In this document: positions 1 to 5,370 of the stretch, piece by piece | Numbering within the stretch: position 1 is the first letter of the stretch | Layout of the letters: each line of letters opens with the position of its first letter | Assembly: GCA_004356265.1 (NCBI GenBank) | Contig: SMXK01000188.1 | Coordinates: 1-6,307, forward strand | Source: Bacteroidota bacterium | GTDB lineage: Bacteria > Bacteroidota > Rhodothermia > Rhodothermales > UBA10348 | Reading direction: 5' to 3' | Length of the DNA: 6,307 bases | Translations under genes and position numbers: made by a program | The notes under the pieces: generated by a model | Seen by the model: only the letters and a program-made list of their open reading frames with translations | The model's database searches: none | Told to the model about the DNA's origin: nothing

Positions 1-205
1 ATTCCGGATTAGCGATCGCCGCGTCTTGAATGGATGCCCCCGCGGGAAGAACAACAAAAGCCAGTGCAACCGCCGTGACCATAAGGGCGATAGCAACGGG
101 AAGAAGTCTTGAAAGGGAATTAAAGAAATTACCGCCAGTCGATGTGTCTGGTACGAGGCACGGGGATCCAAGCCGGTCCTTAGAGAGCCGGGCTCCTGAA
201 TACAT
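1..205 (-). CDS. Unrecognised membrane or exported protein, 5' end only
   Basis: This is an open frame of 68 codons that continues past the window edge. It starts 20 nt after the coxB stop on the same strand, so it is probably the next gene of the oxidase operon. The visible part has an unusual polar leader of about 30 residues, then a hydrophobic segment at about residues 34-55 that ends in L-P-A-G-A-S and could be a signal peptide or membrane anchor, then I-Q-D-A-A-I-A-N-P-E. The ATG at 205 is the only upstream in-frame start I find; the next in-frame ATG lies inside the hydrophobic segment. No good Shine-Dalgarno sequence precedes it. An oxidase assembly protein such as a SCO-family or heme A factor would suit the context, but nothing visible identifies the family. 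Confidence 0.5.
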   Translation of the reverse strand, partial: MYSGARLSKDRLGSPCLVPDTSTGGNFFNSLSRLLPVAIALMVTAVALAFVVLPAGASIQDAAIANPE

Positions 206-225
206 CGTCTGCGGACATGCCTTCA

Positions 226-993
226 TTAAAATGCGGCCCCTTCTTCGATCATCTGGCGGATCCAGGAATCAACGACGCCCTGCTCTTCTACCGTTACATA
301 TCCTCGCATCCGGTAGTGGGCCAGGCCACACAACTGCGCGCAGGCAATTTCAAACTCACCTTCGAGCGTCGGTGTGAACCAGATCGGAATAACCAACCCC
401 GGGATCGCGTCCTGTTTTACACGGAACTCCGGCACACCAAAGCTATGAATAACATCTTTCGTGCTGAGCTGAATAATCACATCCCGATCAACCGGTAAAT
501 GAAGTTCGTTCACCATGACCAGGTCGTCATCACCAGCAGGATCACTTTCGTCGAGTCCGATCGGGTTCGTGGCGAGATCTATCAAGTGGATGTCCCTGCT
601 TCCAAATTTACCATCCTCGCCCGGATAATGAATATTCCATTGGAATTGCTCGGCGATAATGTGAACCTCGAACGCCGTGTTTTCAGCCGGGAAGTCGTTT
701 TTCAACTGGCCCCAGACCGGGAACGCAAAACCAACCAGCAGCGCGCTTTCGGCGAGGATCACCACGGCTTCCTGAACCTTCGAATATTTCCCGACAGCAC
801 CCTCATAACTGGCCTTTGGGTTTTTACCTGCCCGGAAACGAAAAAGAACGTAAATGAAGTACACCCCCCACCCGAGAAGCAGAATGAACATCAGCCAGTG
901 CACCAACGCCATCATATAGTCAACCATTGGCGCATGAGCGGAACCGGCAGCGGGCATCCCCATGTACTCGCTAATATCAAGAAATTCAAACAT
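226..993 (-). CDS. coxB: Cytochrome c oxidase subunit II (CuA subunit)
   Basis: This subunit accepts electrons from a soluble or anchored donor at its binuclear CuA centre on the periplasmic side and passes them to heme a in subunit I. The 255-residue protein has two membrane helices, about 25-50 and 75-95, then a cupredoxin domain. The CuA ligand set is complete: H183, C218, C222, H226 and M229 in C-A-Q-L-C-G-L-A-H-Y-R-M, with R-V-K-Q-D-A-I-P-G at 191-199. The residue between the two cysteines is Q220 rather than the Glu of classical aa3 enzymes, and the aromatic stretch reads E-Q-F-Q-W-N (115-120). The chain ends soon after the cupredoxin fold, so there is no fused cytochrome c as in caa3 enzymes. 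It lies last among the oxidase subunit genes, 5 nt after the CxxC protein gene, with only a weak ribosome binding site. Confidence 0.96.
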   Translation of the reverse strand: MFEFLDISEYMGMPAAGSAHAPMVDYMMALVHWLMFILLLGWGVYFIYVLFRFRAGKNPKASYEGAVGKYSKVQEAVVILAESALLVGFAFPVWGQLKNDFPAENTAFEVHIIAEQFQWNIHYPGEDGKFGSRDIHLIDLATNPIGLDESDPAGDDDLVMVNELHLPVDRDVIIQLSTKDVIHSFGVPEFRVKQDAIPGLVIPIWFTPTLEGEFEIACAQLCGLAHYRMRGYVTVEEQGVVDSWIRQMIEEGAAF

Positions 994-998
994 GGCTT

Positions 999-1259
999 TT
1001 AGTCGTCAGTGGTTTGATTACCTGGAAGAGCGTTCTGTGCTCTCTCAGCCGATCGTTTGAAAAACGAAAAAATTCCGCCACCCATAAATCCTATCAATCC
1101 AAGAAGTAGGACCATGGAGGCACCAATTGCTCGTACCATCGCCGGATCGGATCCCGCACCGAAACATCCTTTACAGGCGGCTGCATTGTCGGGCGTCAGC
1201 ACCCACAGAAATGCTACAAATGCCACTGCTACGAATGACTTGAAGAGACTGAGTTTCAT
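999..1259 (-). CDS. Small exported membrane protein with a CxxC motif
   Basis: This 86-residue protein has a hydrophobic N-terminus (about 4-22) ending N-A-A-A, directly followed by C29-K-G-C32-F-G, then a second hydrophobic, glycine-rich helix at about 45-67 and a short polar tail. The layout places the CxxC on the periplasmic side, either after a cleaved signal peptide or in a loop between two helices. C29 follows A-A-A, so lipidation is possible, but the expected Leu of a lipobox is absent. The start is supported by an AGGTG sequence four bases upstream; only one base separates the start from the previous stop. Its place between subunit IV and the CuA subunit suggests a role in oxidase assembly, such as copper or thiol handling. 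That is inference; I have no named family for it. Confidence 0.8.
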   Translation of the reverse strand: MKLSLFKSFVAVAFVAFLWVLTPDNAAACKGCFGAGSDPAMVRAIGASMVLLLGLIGFMGGGIFSFFKRSAERAQNALPGNQTTDD

Positions 1260-1260
1260 T

Positions 1261-1458
1261 TCACACCTGTTCTATGGCCTTCATTTTCTTAAGAAATCGA
1301 CTCCCGTACCAGACTAGCCCAATGCCGAAAACGATTGAACCACCCATCCACGAAATTCTTTCAATTCCGTCCATATTTGACATGGCAAATACAGCCACGA
1401 ATACAGAGAGCAGCACGCTGACCGTGATAAAGAGGATATGAAATGACTTAAGAGACAT
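1261..1458 (-). CDS. Two-helix small membrane protein of the oxidase operon
   Basis: This 65-residue protein begins M-S-L-K-S-F-H-I-L-F-I-T-V-S. It has one helix at about 6-26, a short loop with M-D-G-I-E-R-I-S-W, a second helix at about 36-52, and a basic C-terminus (R-F-L-K-K-M-K). A TTG nine bases further upstream (1467) would add three residues. I prefer the ATG because a run of six G lies nine bases before it and would serve as the ribosome binding site, while it would abut the TTG directly. The gene overlaps the end of the subunit IV gene by 11 nt, suggesting translational coupling. It is probably an accessory or assembly subunit of the oxidase, by position and topology only. No catalytic or metal-binding motif is visible. 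Confidence 0.78.
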   Translation of the reverse strand: MSLKSFHILFITVSVLLSVFVAVFAMSNMDGIERISWMGGSIVFGIGLVWYGSRFLKKMKAIEQV

Positions 1459-1768
1459 AACTAGCAACCCCCCGTTGATCCGACAAGGCCCAGATGAACA
1501 GAATGAACATGAATACCAGGAACACCGCCGTTAGAATCAGGAATTGAAAGATGATCGGTTTCTCTCCCGACAAGTGCATGAAATACCTGGCGACGAGAGT
1601 GCCCTTAAAAGTGGCAACGACAAGGGCCACAACCAGTGCTGGAACTATCGAGAGGTTCAGGTATGATACTGCGACTGTTACAGCTGTCATGACCAGTAGC
1701 GTTCCGAAGATGTACATGTACATCCTGACGTGTTTCTGAACCTCTTCTGCTGAGTGTGCTTCTGACAT
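1448..1768 (-). CDS. Cytochrome c oxidase subunit IV (prokaryotic COX4 type)
   Basis: This is a 106-residue protein with three predicted membrane helices at about 17-37, 40-60 and 72-95. It matches the small subunit IV found in bacterial heme-copper oxidases of the CtaF/CyoD kind. The diagnostic stretch is A-T-F-K55-G-T-L-V-A-R-Y-F-M-H65-L at the second helix, with the conserved Lys and the F-M-H-L ending. The subunit does not bind cofactors; in related oxidases it stabilises or helps assemble the complex. It follows subunit III after 65 nt, the widest gap between coxA and coxB, and its 3' end overlaps the next gene. No strong ribosome binding site is visible before the ATG. Homologues carry several symbols (ctaF, coxD, cyoD), so I leave the symbol blank. 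Confidence 0.9.
   Translation of the reverse strand: MSEAHSAEEVQKHVRMYMYIFGTLLVMTAVTVAVSYLNLSIVPALVVALVVATFKGTLVARYFMHLSGEKPIIFQFLILTAVFLVFMFILFIWALSDQRGVASYVS
1468..1473 (-). promoter_or_regulatory. Ribosome binding site deciding the start of the 65-residue protein
   Basis: A run of six G on the minus strand lies inside the 3' end of the subunit IV gene, nine bases before the ATG at 1458 and immediately next to the alternative TTG at 1467. The spacing favours the ATG. Confidence 0.5.
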
Positions 1769-1770
1769 TA

Positions 1771-1830
1771 TTCTATACGATTCTAGTCAATCAAGATTTT
1801 AGTCAATAGGGCCTAGTTCTACACGATTTT
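1771..1830. repeat. Diverged short direct repeats between subunit III and IV genes
   Basis: Two related motifs recur in this gap. GATTYTAGTCAAT (plus-strand reading) occurs at 1779-1791 and 1795-1807 with one mismatch. TTCTAYACGATTYT occurs at 1771-1784 and 1817-1830 with two mismatches. The arrangement looks like a small local duplication in the spacer. No function is evident. Confidence 0.55.
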
Positions 1831-1833
1831 GTT

Positions 1834-2454
1834 CTATATCAAATAAATGGTCGGAAAAAGAAAAATCCAGACGATATCTACGAAGTGCCAGTACAATCCG
1901 GCCACTTCGATCCTGTTGGTATATTGGGTCGGGTTCGTTTTCCACATCTTCGCGCCCGGACCCAGCAAATACGCGTTCACGACAATTCCTCCGATCACGT
2001 GAATGGCGTGCAGGCCTGTCATCACGAAATATATCGCGAGAAACGTAGATTCTGACGGAAACAGACCGTGCTCGAATTTGGTCGAGTATTCGATGGACTT
2101 CACAATCAGAAAGCCAAACGACATCAGAATCGTAAGGCCCATGTAGATCCTGTACTTGCTGAAGTTGTTCGTCATCAACGACGCCCATGCCAGAACAATG
2201 GTCACGCTGGAAGCGATCAGAATAACGGTATTCAGCGCGGCAAGGGGTACGCTTAATATATCAGAGGCTGATGCGTAATAATGACCGGACATGGTGGTCC
2301 CGGGCCATTCGGGCGCCCCCATCCGAAGAAAAATGTAAGCGGAAAACAGCCCTCCGAAGAGCATGATTTCCGACGCCAGAAAAAGCCAGATTCCAACCTT
2401 GGCGTTGGTTACGCCGGTATCTGGTCTTGGATGTACTGTGTAGGGAATTTCCAT
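1834..2454 (-). CDS. coxC: Cytochrome c oxidase subunit III
   Basis: Subunit III is the cofactor-free integral membrane subunit that packs beside subunit I and keeps proton uptake at the D-channel stable. This 206-residue protein is the short form, with about five helices (roughly 20-43, 70-92, 102-120, 136-162, 183-205) and without the first two helices of the 260-residue mitochondrial type. Family motifs are F-L-A-S-E29-I-M-L-F-G-G at 25-35, H149-A-I-H152 in the fourth helix, and Y-W-H-F-V-D-I-V-W at 188-196. It starts 12 nt after the coxA stop, in the usual I-III order. The ribosome binding site is weak (CTGGAA next to the ATG), so coupling to coxA translation is likely. Confidence 0.95.
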   Translation of the reverse strand: MEIPYTVHPRPDTGVTNAKVGIWLFLASEIMLFGGLFSAYIFLRMGAPEWPGTTMSGHYYASASDILSVPLAALNTVILIASSVTIVLAWASLMTNNFSKYRIYMGLTILMSFGFLIVKSIEYSTKFEHGLFPSESTFLAIYFVMTGLHAIHVIGGIVVNAYLLGPGAKMWKTNPTQYTNRIEVAGLYWHFVDIVWIFLFPTIYLI

Positions 2455-2466
2455 TTCCAGACGGGG

Positions 2467-4209
2467 CTATGGCTGATTTTGGGGGAGATAATCTGATTCT
2501 TCGCCGGGTACACTGTATTCGTATGGACCTCGATAAACAACCGGTGTGGTTTCGAAATTGCCATGCGCCAGTGGCGGTGTAGGTGTTGCCGACCATTCGA
2601 GCGTCGTTGCCTTCCACGGGTTGTCGTCGTCCACCTTTTTCCCTTTCCAGATACTCCAGAAGAAATTGACGATAAACGGCAACTGAAAAATCGCTAGGAG
2701 AAATGCCGACTGGGACATGAATTCGTTGTACTTAATCACTTCCGAAGCGAATTCGTACGTCTGGCCTCCATCGTAAAGCCTTCTGGAAACACCCGCAAGA
2801 CCCTGGATGAACATGGGCATGAAAATGCCATTCATGAAAATGAGGGTACCCCAGAAATGGATCTTCCCGAGAATATCATTCATGTATCGTCCGGTGACTT
2901 TGGGGAACCAATAGTAGATGCCGGCCATGAGCGCCATGATGGTACCCGGCGCTACTATGTAATGGAAATGTCCGATTATATACATGGTGTCATGTAATGG
3001 AATATCGGTGGGAGCCAGCCCGAGGGGCAGGCCCGTCAACCCTCCGATTCCAAACATGGGTAAAAATGCCAGGGCAAAAAGCATCGGTGTCGTAAACCGG
3101 ATCGACGCCCCCCAGAGAGACAGGAACATCCCGGACAAGATGACCACCGACGGTACCGAAATGATCATCGTCGTAATCTGGAAAAACGTGCTCAAACCCG
3201 TACCCATGCCCGTGATGAACATGTGATGCGCCCACACGACGAATGACATCACACCGAGGAATACAAGGGATTGAACCATTAACTTGTATCCCCAGAGTGG
3301 TTTTCTGGTGTTGTTCGCGATGATCTCGCAGACGATTCCCATAGCGGGTAGAATCAGCACATACACTTCGGGATGCGCCAGAAACCAGAAAAGATGTTGC
3401 CATAGCAGCGGGCTACCGCCTCCACTAACCTCCAAAATTTCGCCGCTCACGACGAGTCCACTCGGAAGGAAAAAACTCGTGTCGATAAGCCGGTCGGCCA
3501 ATTGCAATACAGCTGCAGCTTCCAGTGGCGGAAAGGCTAGCAACAGCAGAAACGCTGTCACGAACTGGACCCACGTGAAAAACGGCATCCGCATATAGGT
3601 CATGCCTTCCGTTCGCAACTGGATGATTGTTGTCAGGAAGTTTACGGCTCCCAGCAGAGACGATGTGATCAGGAAGAACATCCCGATCAACCACATCGTC
3701 TGCCCCATGGTCTCTATATCAGCGAGAGGTGGGTAGGATGTCCATCCTGCTTTTGCCGCTCCGGCAGGTACAAGGAAACTCGACAACATCACAACTCCGC
3801 CGATGAAATAGACCCAGTAACTGGCCATATTCAGCTTCGGAAACGCCATATCCGGCGCACCTATCTGCAACGGGACGATGTAGTTACCGAACGCCCCCAC
3901 CGCCAGCGGTACCACGCCCAGAAAGACCATGATGGTGCCGTGCATGGCTCCGAGCTGGTTGTAGAATTCGGGCAACATCACTCCACCCGGCATCGTTTCG
4001 TCGCTGAATAACCAGCCGATAATGGGCACTGGGTCTCCAGGATACGCGAGCTGCCAACGCATCAACAGCATCAGGCAAAATCCGAAAAGGAGAAAAAATA
4101 GTGCCGTCAGACCATACTGGATTCCGATAACCTTGTGATCTGTCGAAAATATCCACTTTCGGATAAATGACAGTTCATGATGATGATCGTGTTCTGTGGT
4201 ATTCGTCAT
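2467..4209 (-). CDS. coxA: Cytochrome c oxidase subunit I (heme a, heme a3-CuB)
   Basis: This is the catalytic subunit that reduces O2 to water and pumps protons. It has 580 residues, within the usual range, with 12 membrane helices and the typical C-terminal tail (N-P-W-K-A-T-T-L-E-W). Heme a ligands are H90 and H416; heme a3 is bound by H414; CuB by H279, H328 and H329, with the cross-linking Tyr in H-P-E281-V-Y283. H406 and D407 form the Mg site. The D-channel entrance D120 (G-A-P-D-M-A-F-P-K-L-N) is present, as are N109 and N127. Spacings between these residues match the Rhodobacter enzyme as I recall it. The motif normally reading P-T-G-I-K is P353-S-V-V-I357, so the K-channel lysine is absent. 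An aa3-type enzyme is most likely, though heme types cannot be read from sequence. The ATG has GAGGA three bases upstream. Confidence 0.97.
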   Translation of the reverse strand: MTNTTEHDHHHELSFIRKWIFSTDHKVIGIQYGLTALFFLLFGFCLMLLMRWQLAYPGDPVPIIGWLFSDETMPGGVMLPEFYNQLGAMHGTIMVFLGVVPLAVGAFGNYIVPLQIGAPDMAFPKLNMASYWVYFIGGVVMLSSFLVPAGAAKAGWTSYPPLADIETMGQTMWLIGMFFLITSSLLGAVNFLTTIIQLRTEGMTYMRMPFFTWVQFVTAFLLLLAFPPLEAAAVLQLADRLIDTSFFLPSGLVVSGEILEVSGGGSPLLWQHLFWFLAHPEVYVLILPAMGIVCEIIANNTRKPLWGYKLMVQSLVFLGVMSFVVWAHHMFITGMGTGLSTFFQITTMIISVPSVVILSGMFLSLWGASIRFTTPMLFALAFLPMFGIGGLTGLPLGLAPTDIPLHDTMYIIGHFHYIVAPGTIMALMAGIYYWFPKVTGRYMNDILGKIHFWGTLIFMNGIFMPMFIQGLAGVSRRLYDGGQTYEFASEVIKYNEFMSQSAFLLAIFQLPFIVNFFWSIWKGKKVDDDNPWKATTLEWSATPTPPLAHGNFETTPVVYRGPYEYSVPGEESDYLPQNQP

Positions 4210-4237
4210 ACGTCCTCGTTCCGTGGGCTCGTTGTGG

Positions 4238-4257
4238 GATCGTAAAAAAACACGATC
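4238..4257. repeat. Inverted repeat in the coxA leader
   Basis: GATCGT (4238-4243) and ACGATC (4252-4257) form a perfect 6-bp stem with an A-rich loop on the plus strand (T7 run on the coding strand). It sits about 30 nt before the coxA start. The T run is in the loop rather than after the stem, so it is not a standard terminator. It could be an mRNA hairpin or protein site controlling coxA. Confidence 0.4.
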
Positions 4258-4272
4258 TCAACGGGATCTCAA
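4254..4272. repeat. 8-bp direct repeat upstream of coxA
   Basis: GATCTCAA occurs at 4254-4261 and again at 4265-4272, three bases apart, giving an 11-bp period, close to one helical turn. That spacing would suit a protein binding two half sites on the same face of DNA. It overlaps one arm of the neighbouring inverted repeat. Confidence 0.4.
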
Positions 4273-4307
4273 GTCATTTGGGGAATAGCTCGAAAAGACG
4301 ATTTATC

Positions 4308-4325
4308 GCCGGTAATTTTGCCGGC
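4308..4325 (-). terminator. Weak hairpin after the cupredoxin gene, possible attenuator
   Basis: GCCGG and CCGGC arms of 5 bp enclose an 8-base loop, starting 17 nt past the cupredoxin stop. On the minus strand the stem is followed by GATAAATCGTCTTTT, so the T run is short and displaced. This could be partial termination or mRNA processing that separates the first gene from the oxidase genes. It does not look like a strong intrinsic terminator. Confidence 0.25.
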
Positions 4326-4342
4326 ATTCAGGCCATGTTCTA

Positions 4343-5113
4343 TCAGGCCCCAAAATCGAATTCCAACGCAACCTGTGCACTATCGGTGACGGTGATACTC
4401 TGGGTTGCTACGCCGTATTCCTCATGCCATGCTTCGATCACGTAATCACCGGCATGCAGCTGCGTCAGATTAAAAGAACCATCGTCGCCTGACACACTGT
4501 AGAACGGGTGATCCACAATTCCAGCATACGAACTCATCCATGGATGGACATCGCATTTGATTTTCATCATCACCTCGACAACCCGGAAAGTCTGATCCCG
4601 CTCGTCTCCCTGCTTGGGCATCGCGAAATTCGCAGAGCGGTTTTTCTCCGGGAGGGTATGCAAATTATGCAGCAACGGATCGCTGTTCAGGATCTTCATC
4701 GTTTGTCCGACCTGAATACCGAAAACGTGAGGTTTGTACATACATCCTGACTGATCCATCACGACCGGTTCCGTCGGAACAGCAAAATTGTATTCACCCA
4801 GACCCTCTTTCACGTAAATAAATACGTTTTTCAAGGTACCGTTCTCGTTTACTATCACCGTTTCCGAAGTGACGGGATCAGCATTCAGCGCAGAACACTC
4901 TCTGTCTTGGCGAATTCGGGCTCGAGCTGGAGCAGTCCCGGTGAAAGTGATGGATCCGCTTATGGATGCGGTACCAAGAGGAGTGGTGGAAGCTGCCGGC
5001 GTTGAGGCGGACGGCGCGGAAGAGGTAGCCTCTGATCCGGAGTCGCCGCCACATCCGGAGAGGAGAAAAGCTGCCGCTACAATAACACCTGCAGCGCGAT
5101 TAAATATTGTCAT
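4343..5113 (-). CDS. Lipoprotein with cupredoxin-like copper site and regulatory-like domain
   Basis: This 256-residue protein begins with a lipoprotein signal peptide: M-T-I-F-N-R, a hydrophobic stretch, then lipobox L18-S-G-C21. A Ser/Ala/Thr-rich linker follows (about 22-50). A beta-rich domain at about 50-200 resembles cupredoxins and carries C73, C124-M-Y-K-P-H, H149-N-L-H152 and C187-D-V-H190-P-W-M193. A His followed by C-x-x-H-x-x-M is the ligand pattern of a type 1 copper site. The tail (about 202-256, Y-S-V-S-G-D-D-G-S-F-N-L) looks like a carboxypeptidase-regulatory-like beta domain. The protein should be anchored at a membrane facing the periplasm. It precedes coxA, so an electron donor to CuA or a copper carrier is a reasonable guess; neither is shown. 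A GTG at 5176 would add 21 residues, but the ATG gives the correct signal peptide and the GTG sits at the predicted transcription start. Confidence 0.85.
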   Translation of the reverse strand: MTIFNRAAGVIVAAAFLLSGCGGDSGSEATSSAPSASTPAASTTPLGTASISGSITFTGTAPARARIRQDRECSALNADPVTSETVIVNENGTLKNVFIYVKEGLGEYNFAVPTEPVVMDQSGCMYKPHVFGIQVGQTMKILNSDPLLHNLHTLPEKNRSANFAMPKQGDERDQTFRVVEVMMKIKCDVHPWMSSYAGIVDHPFYSVSGDDGSFNLTQLHAGDYVIEAWHEEYGVATQSITVTDSAQVALEFDFGA

Positions 5114-5184
5114 GGTCTGGGGGGTTGCTTCAAAAATGAATCGCAGAATCGATAGTCCAACTCGATTTTCGAACACGCGATTTG

Positions 5185-5213
5185 ATAATATACAAATTGT
5201 GCTAAAGGCGCAA
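5185..5213 (-). promoter_or_regulatory. Candidate sigma70-type promoter for the cupredoxin-oxidase operon
   Basis: On the minus strand TTGCGC (5213-5208) is followed after 17 bases by TATTAT (5190-5185). The -10 box matches consensus at five of six bases and the -35 box at three. Transcription would begin near 5178, leaving a leader of about 65 nt before the ATG at 5113. Promoter rules differ among phyla, so this is only a candidate. Confidence 0.35.
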
Positions 5214-5290
5214 AACAGGGAAACTTTCCGCTGGCGTTAAACCCCTGACTTGAGATAGTCCGTACTTCCCGCGTACATTGATTATTACTC

Positions 5291-5303
5291 CGAGGTAACC
5301 TCG
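5291..5303. promoter_or_regulatory. Perfect 13-bp palindrome in the divergent intergenic region
   Basis: CGAGGT and ACCTCG are exact inverse complements around a single central A. The site lies between the divergent cupredoxin and DoxX genes, 68 nt before the DoxX start and about 80 nt upstream of the candidate -35 box of the other gene. It resembles a dimeric regulator's operator, but the regulator is unknown. Confidence 0.35.
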
Positions 5304-5370
5304 CATCCGGTTTGCGATTCCTACCCGATTGTTACTCATACGATTGTACCGTAAAGACCCCTATCTCATA

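Noticed and set aside
178..218. Short frame M-S-A-D-D-V-F-R-S-P-A-L just after coxB
   Set aside because: It stops after 12 codons; the adjacent frame beginning at 205 stays open to the window edge and has a hydrophobic segment.
226..300. Possible cytochrome c domain fused to subunit II (caa3 type)
   Set aside because: The protein ends about 25 residues after the CuA loop and no C-x-x-C-H motif is present.
499..1002. A 167-codon open frame on the plus strand opposite coxB
   Set aside because: It lies antisense to a clear subunit II gene with a complete CuA site, and its translation shows no domain, signal or sensible composition.
1799..2188. A 129-codon minus-strand frame overlapping coxC
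   Set aside because: It is an alternate frame of subunit III, rich in Arg and Asp, and the real subunit III frame carries all family motifs.
2984..3598. Plus-strand open frames opposite coxA
   Set aside because: They mirror the coding bias of the subunit I gene and have no recognisable protein features.
4230..4275. Sigma70-like promoter for coxA based on TTGAGA repeats
   Set aside because: Neither TTGAGA has a convincing -10 box at 16-18 bases; the downstream positions are T-run or GC-containing sequence.
5114..5176. GTG start that would lengthen the cupredoxin lipoprotein by 21 residues
   Set aside because: It would bury the lipoprotein signal peptide inside the protein and coincides with the predicted transcription start.
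5326..5347. Repeated CGATTGT (5326-5332 and 5341-5347) before the DoxX start
   Set aside because: Only seven bases each with a 15-bp period; too short to separate from chance in a single sequence.
5329..5370. TTG start that would lengthen the DoxX protein by 14 residues
   Set aside because: No ribosome binding site supports it, and the ATG at 5371 precedes the first helix by a normal distance.
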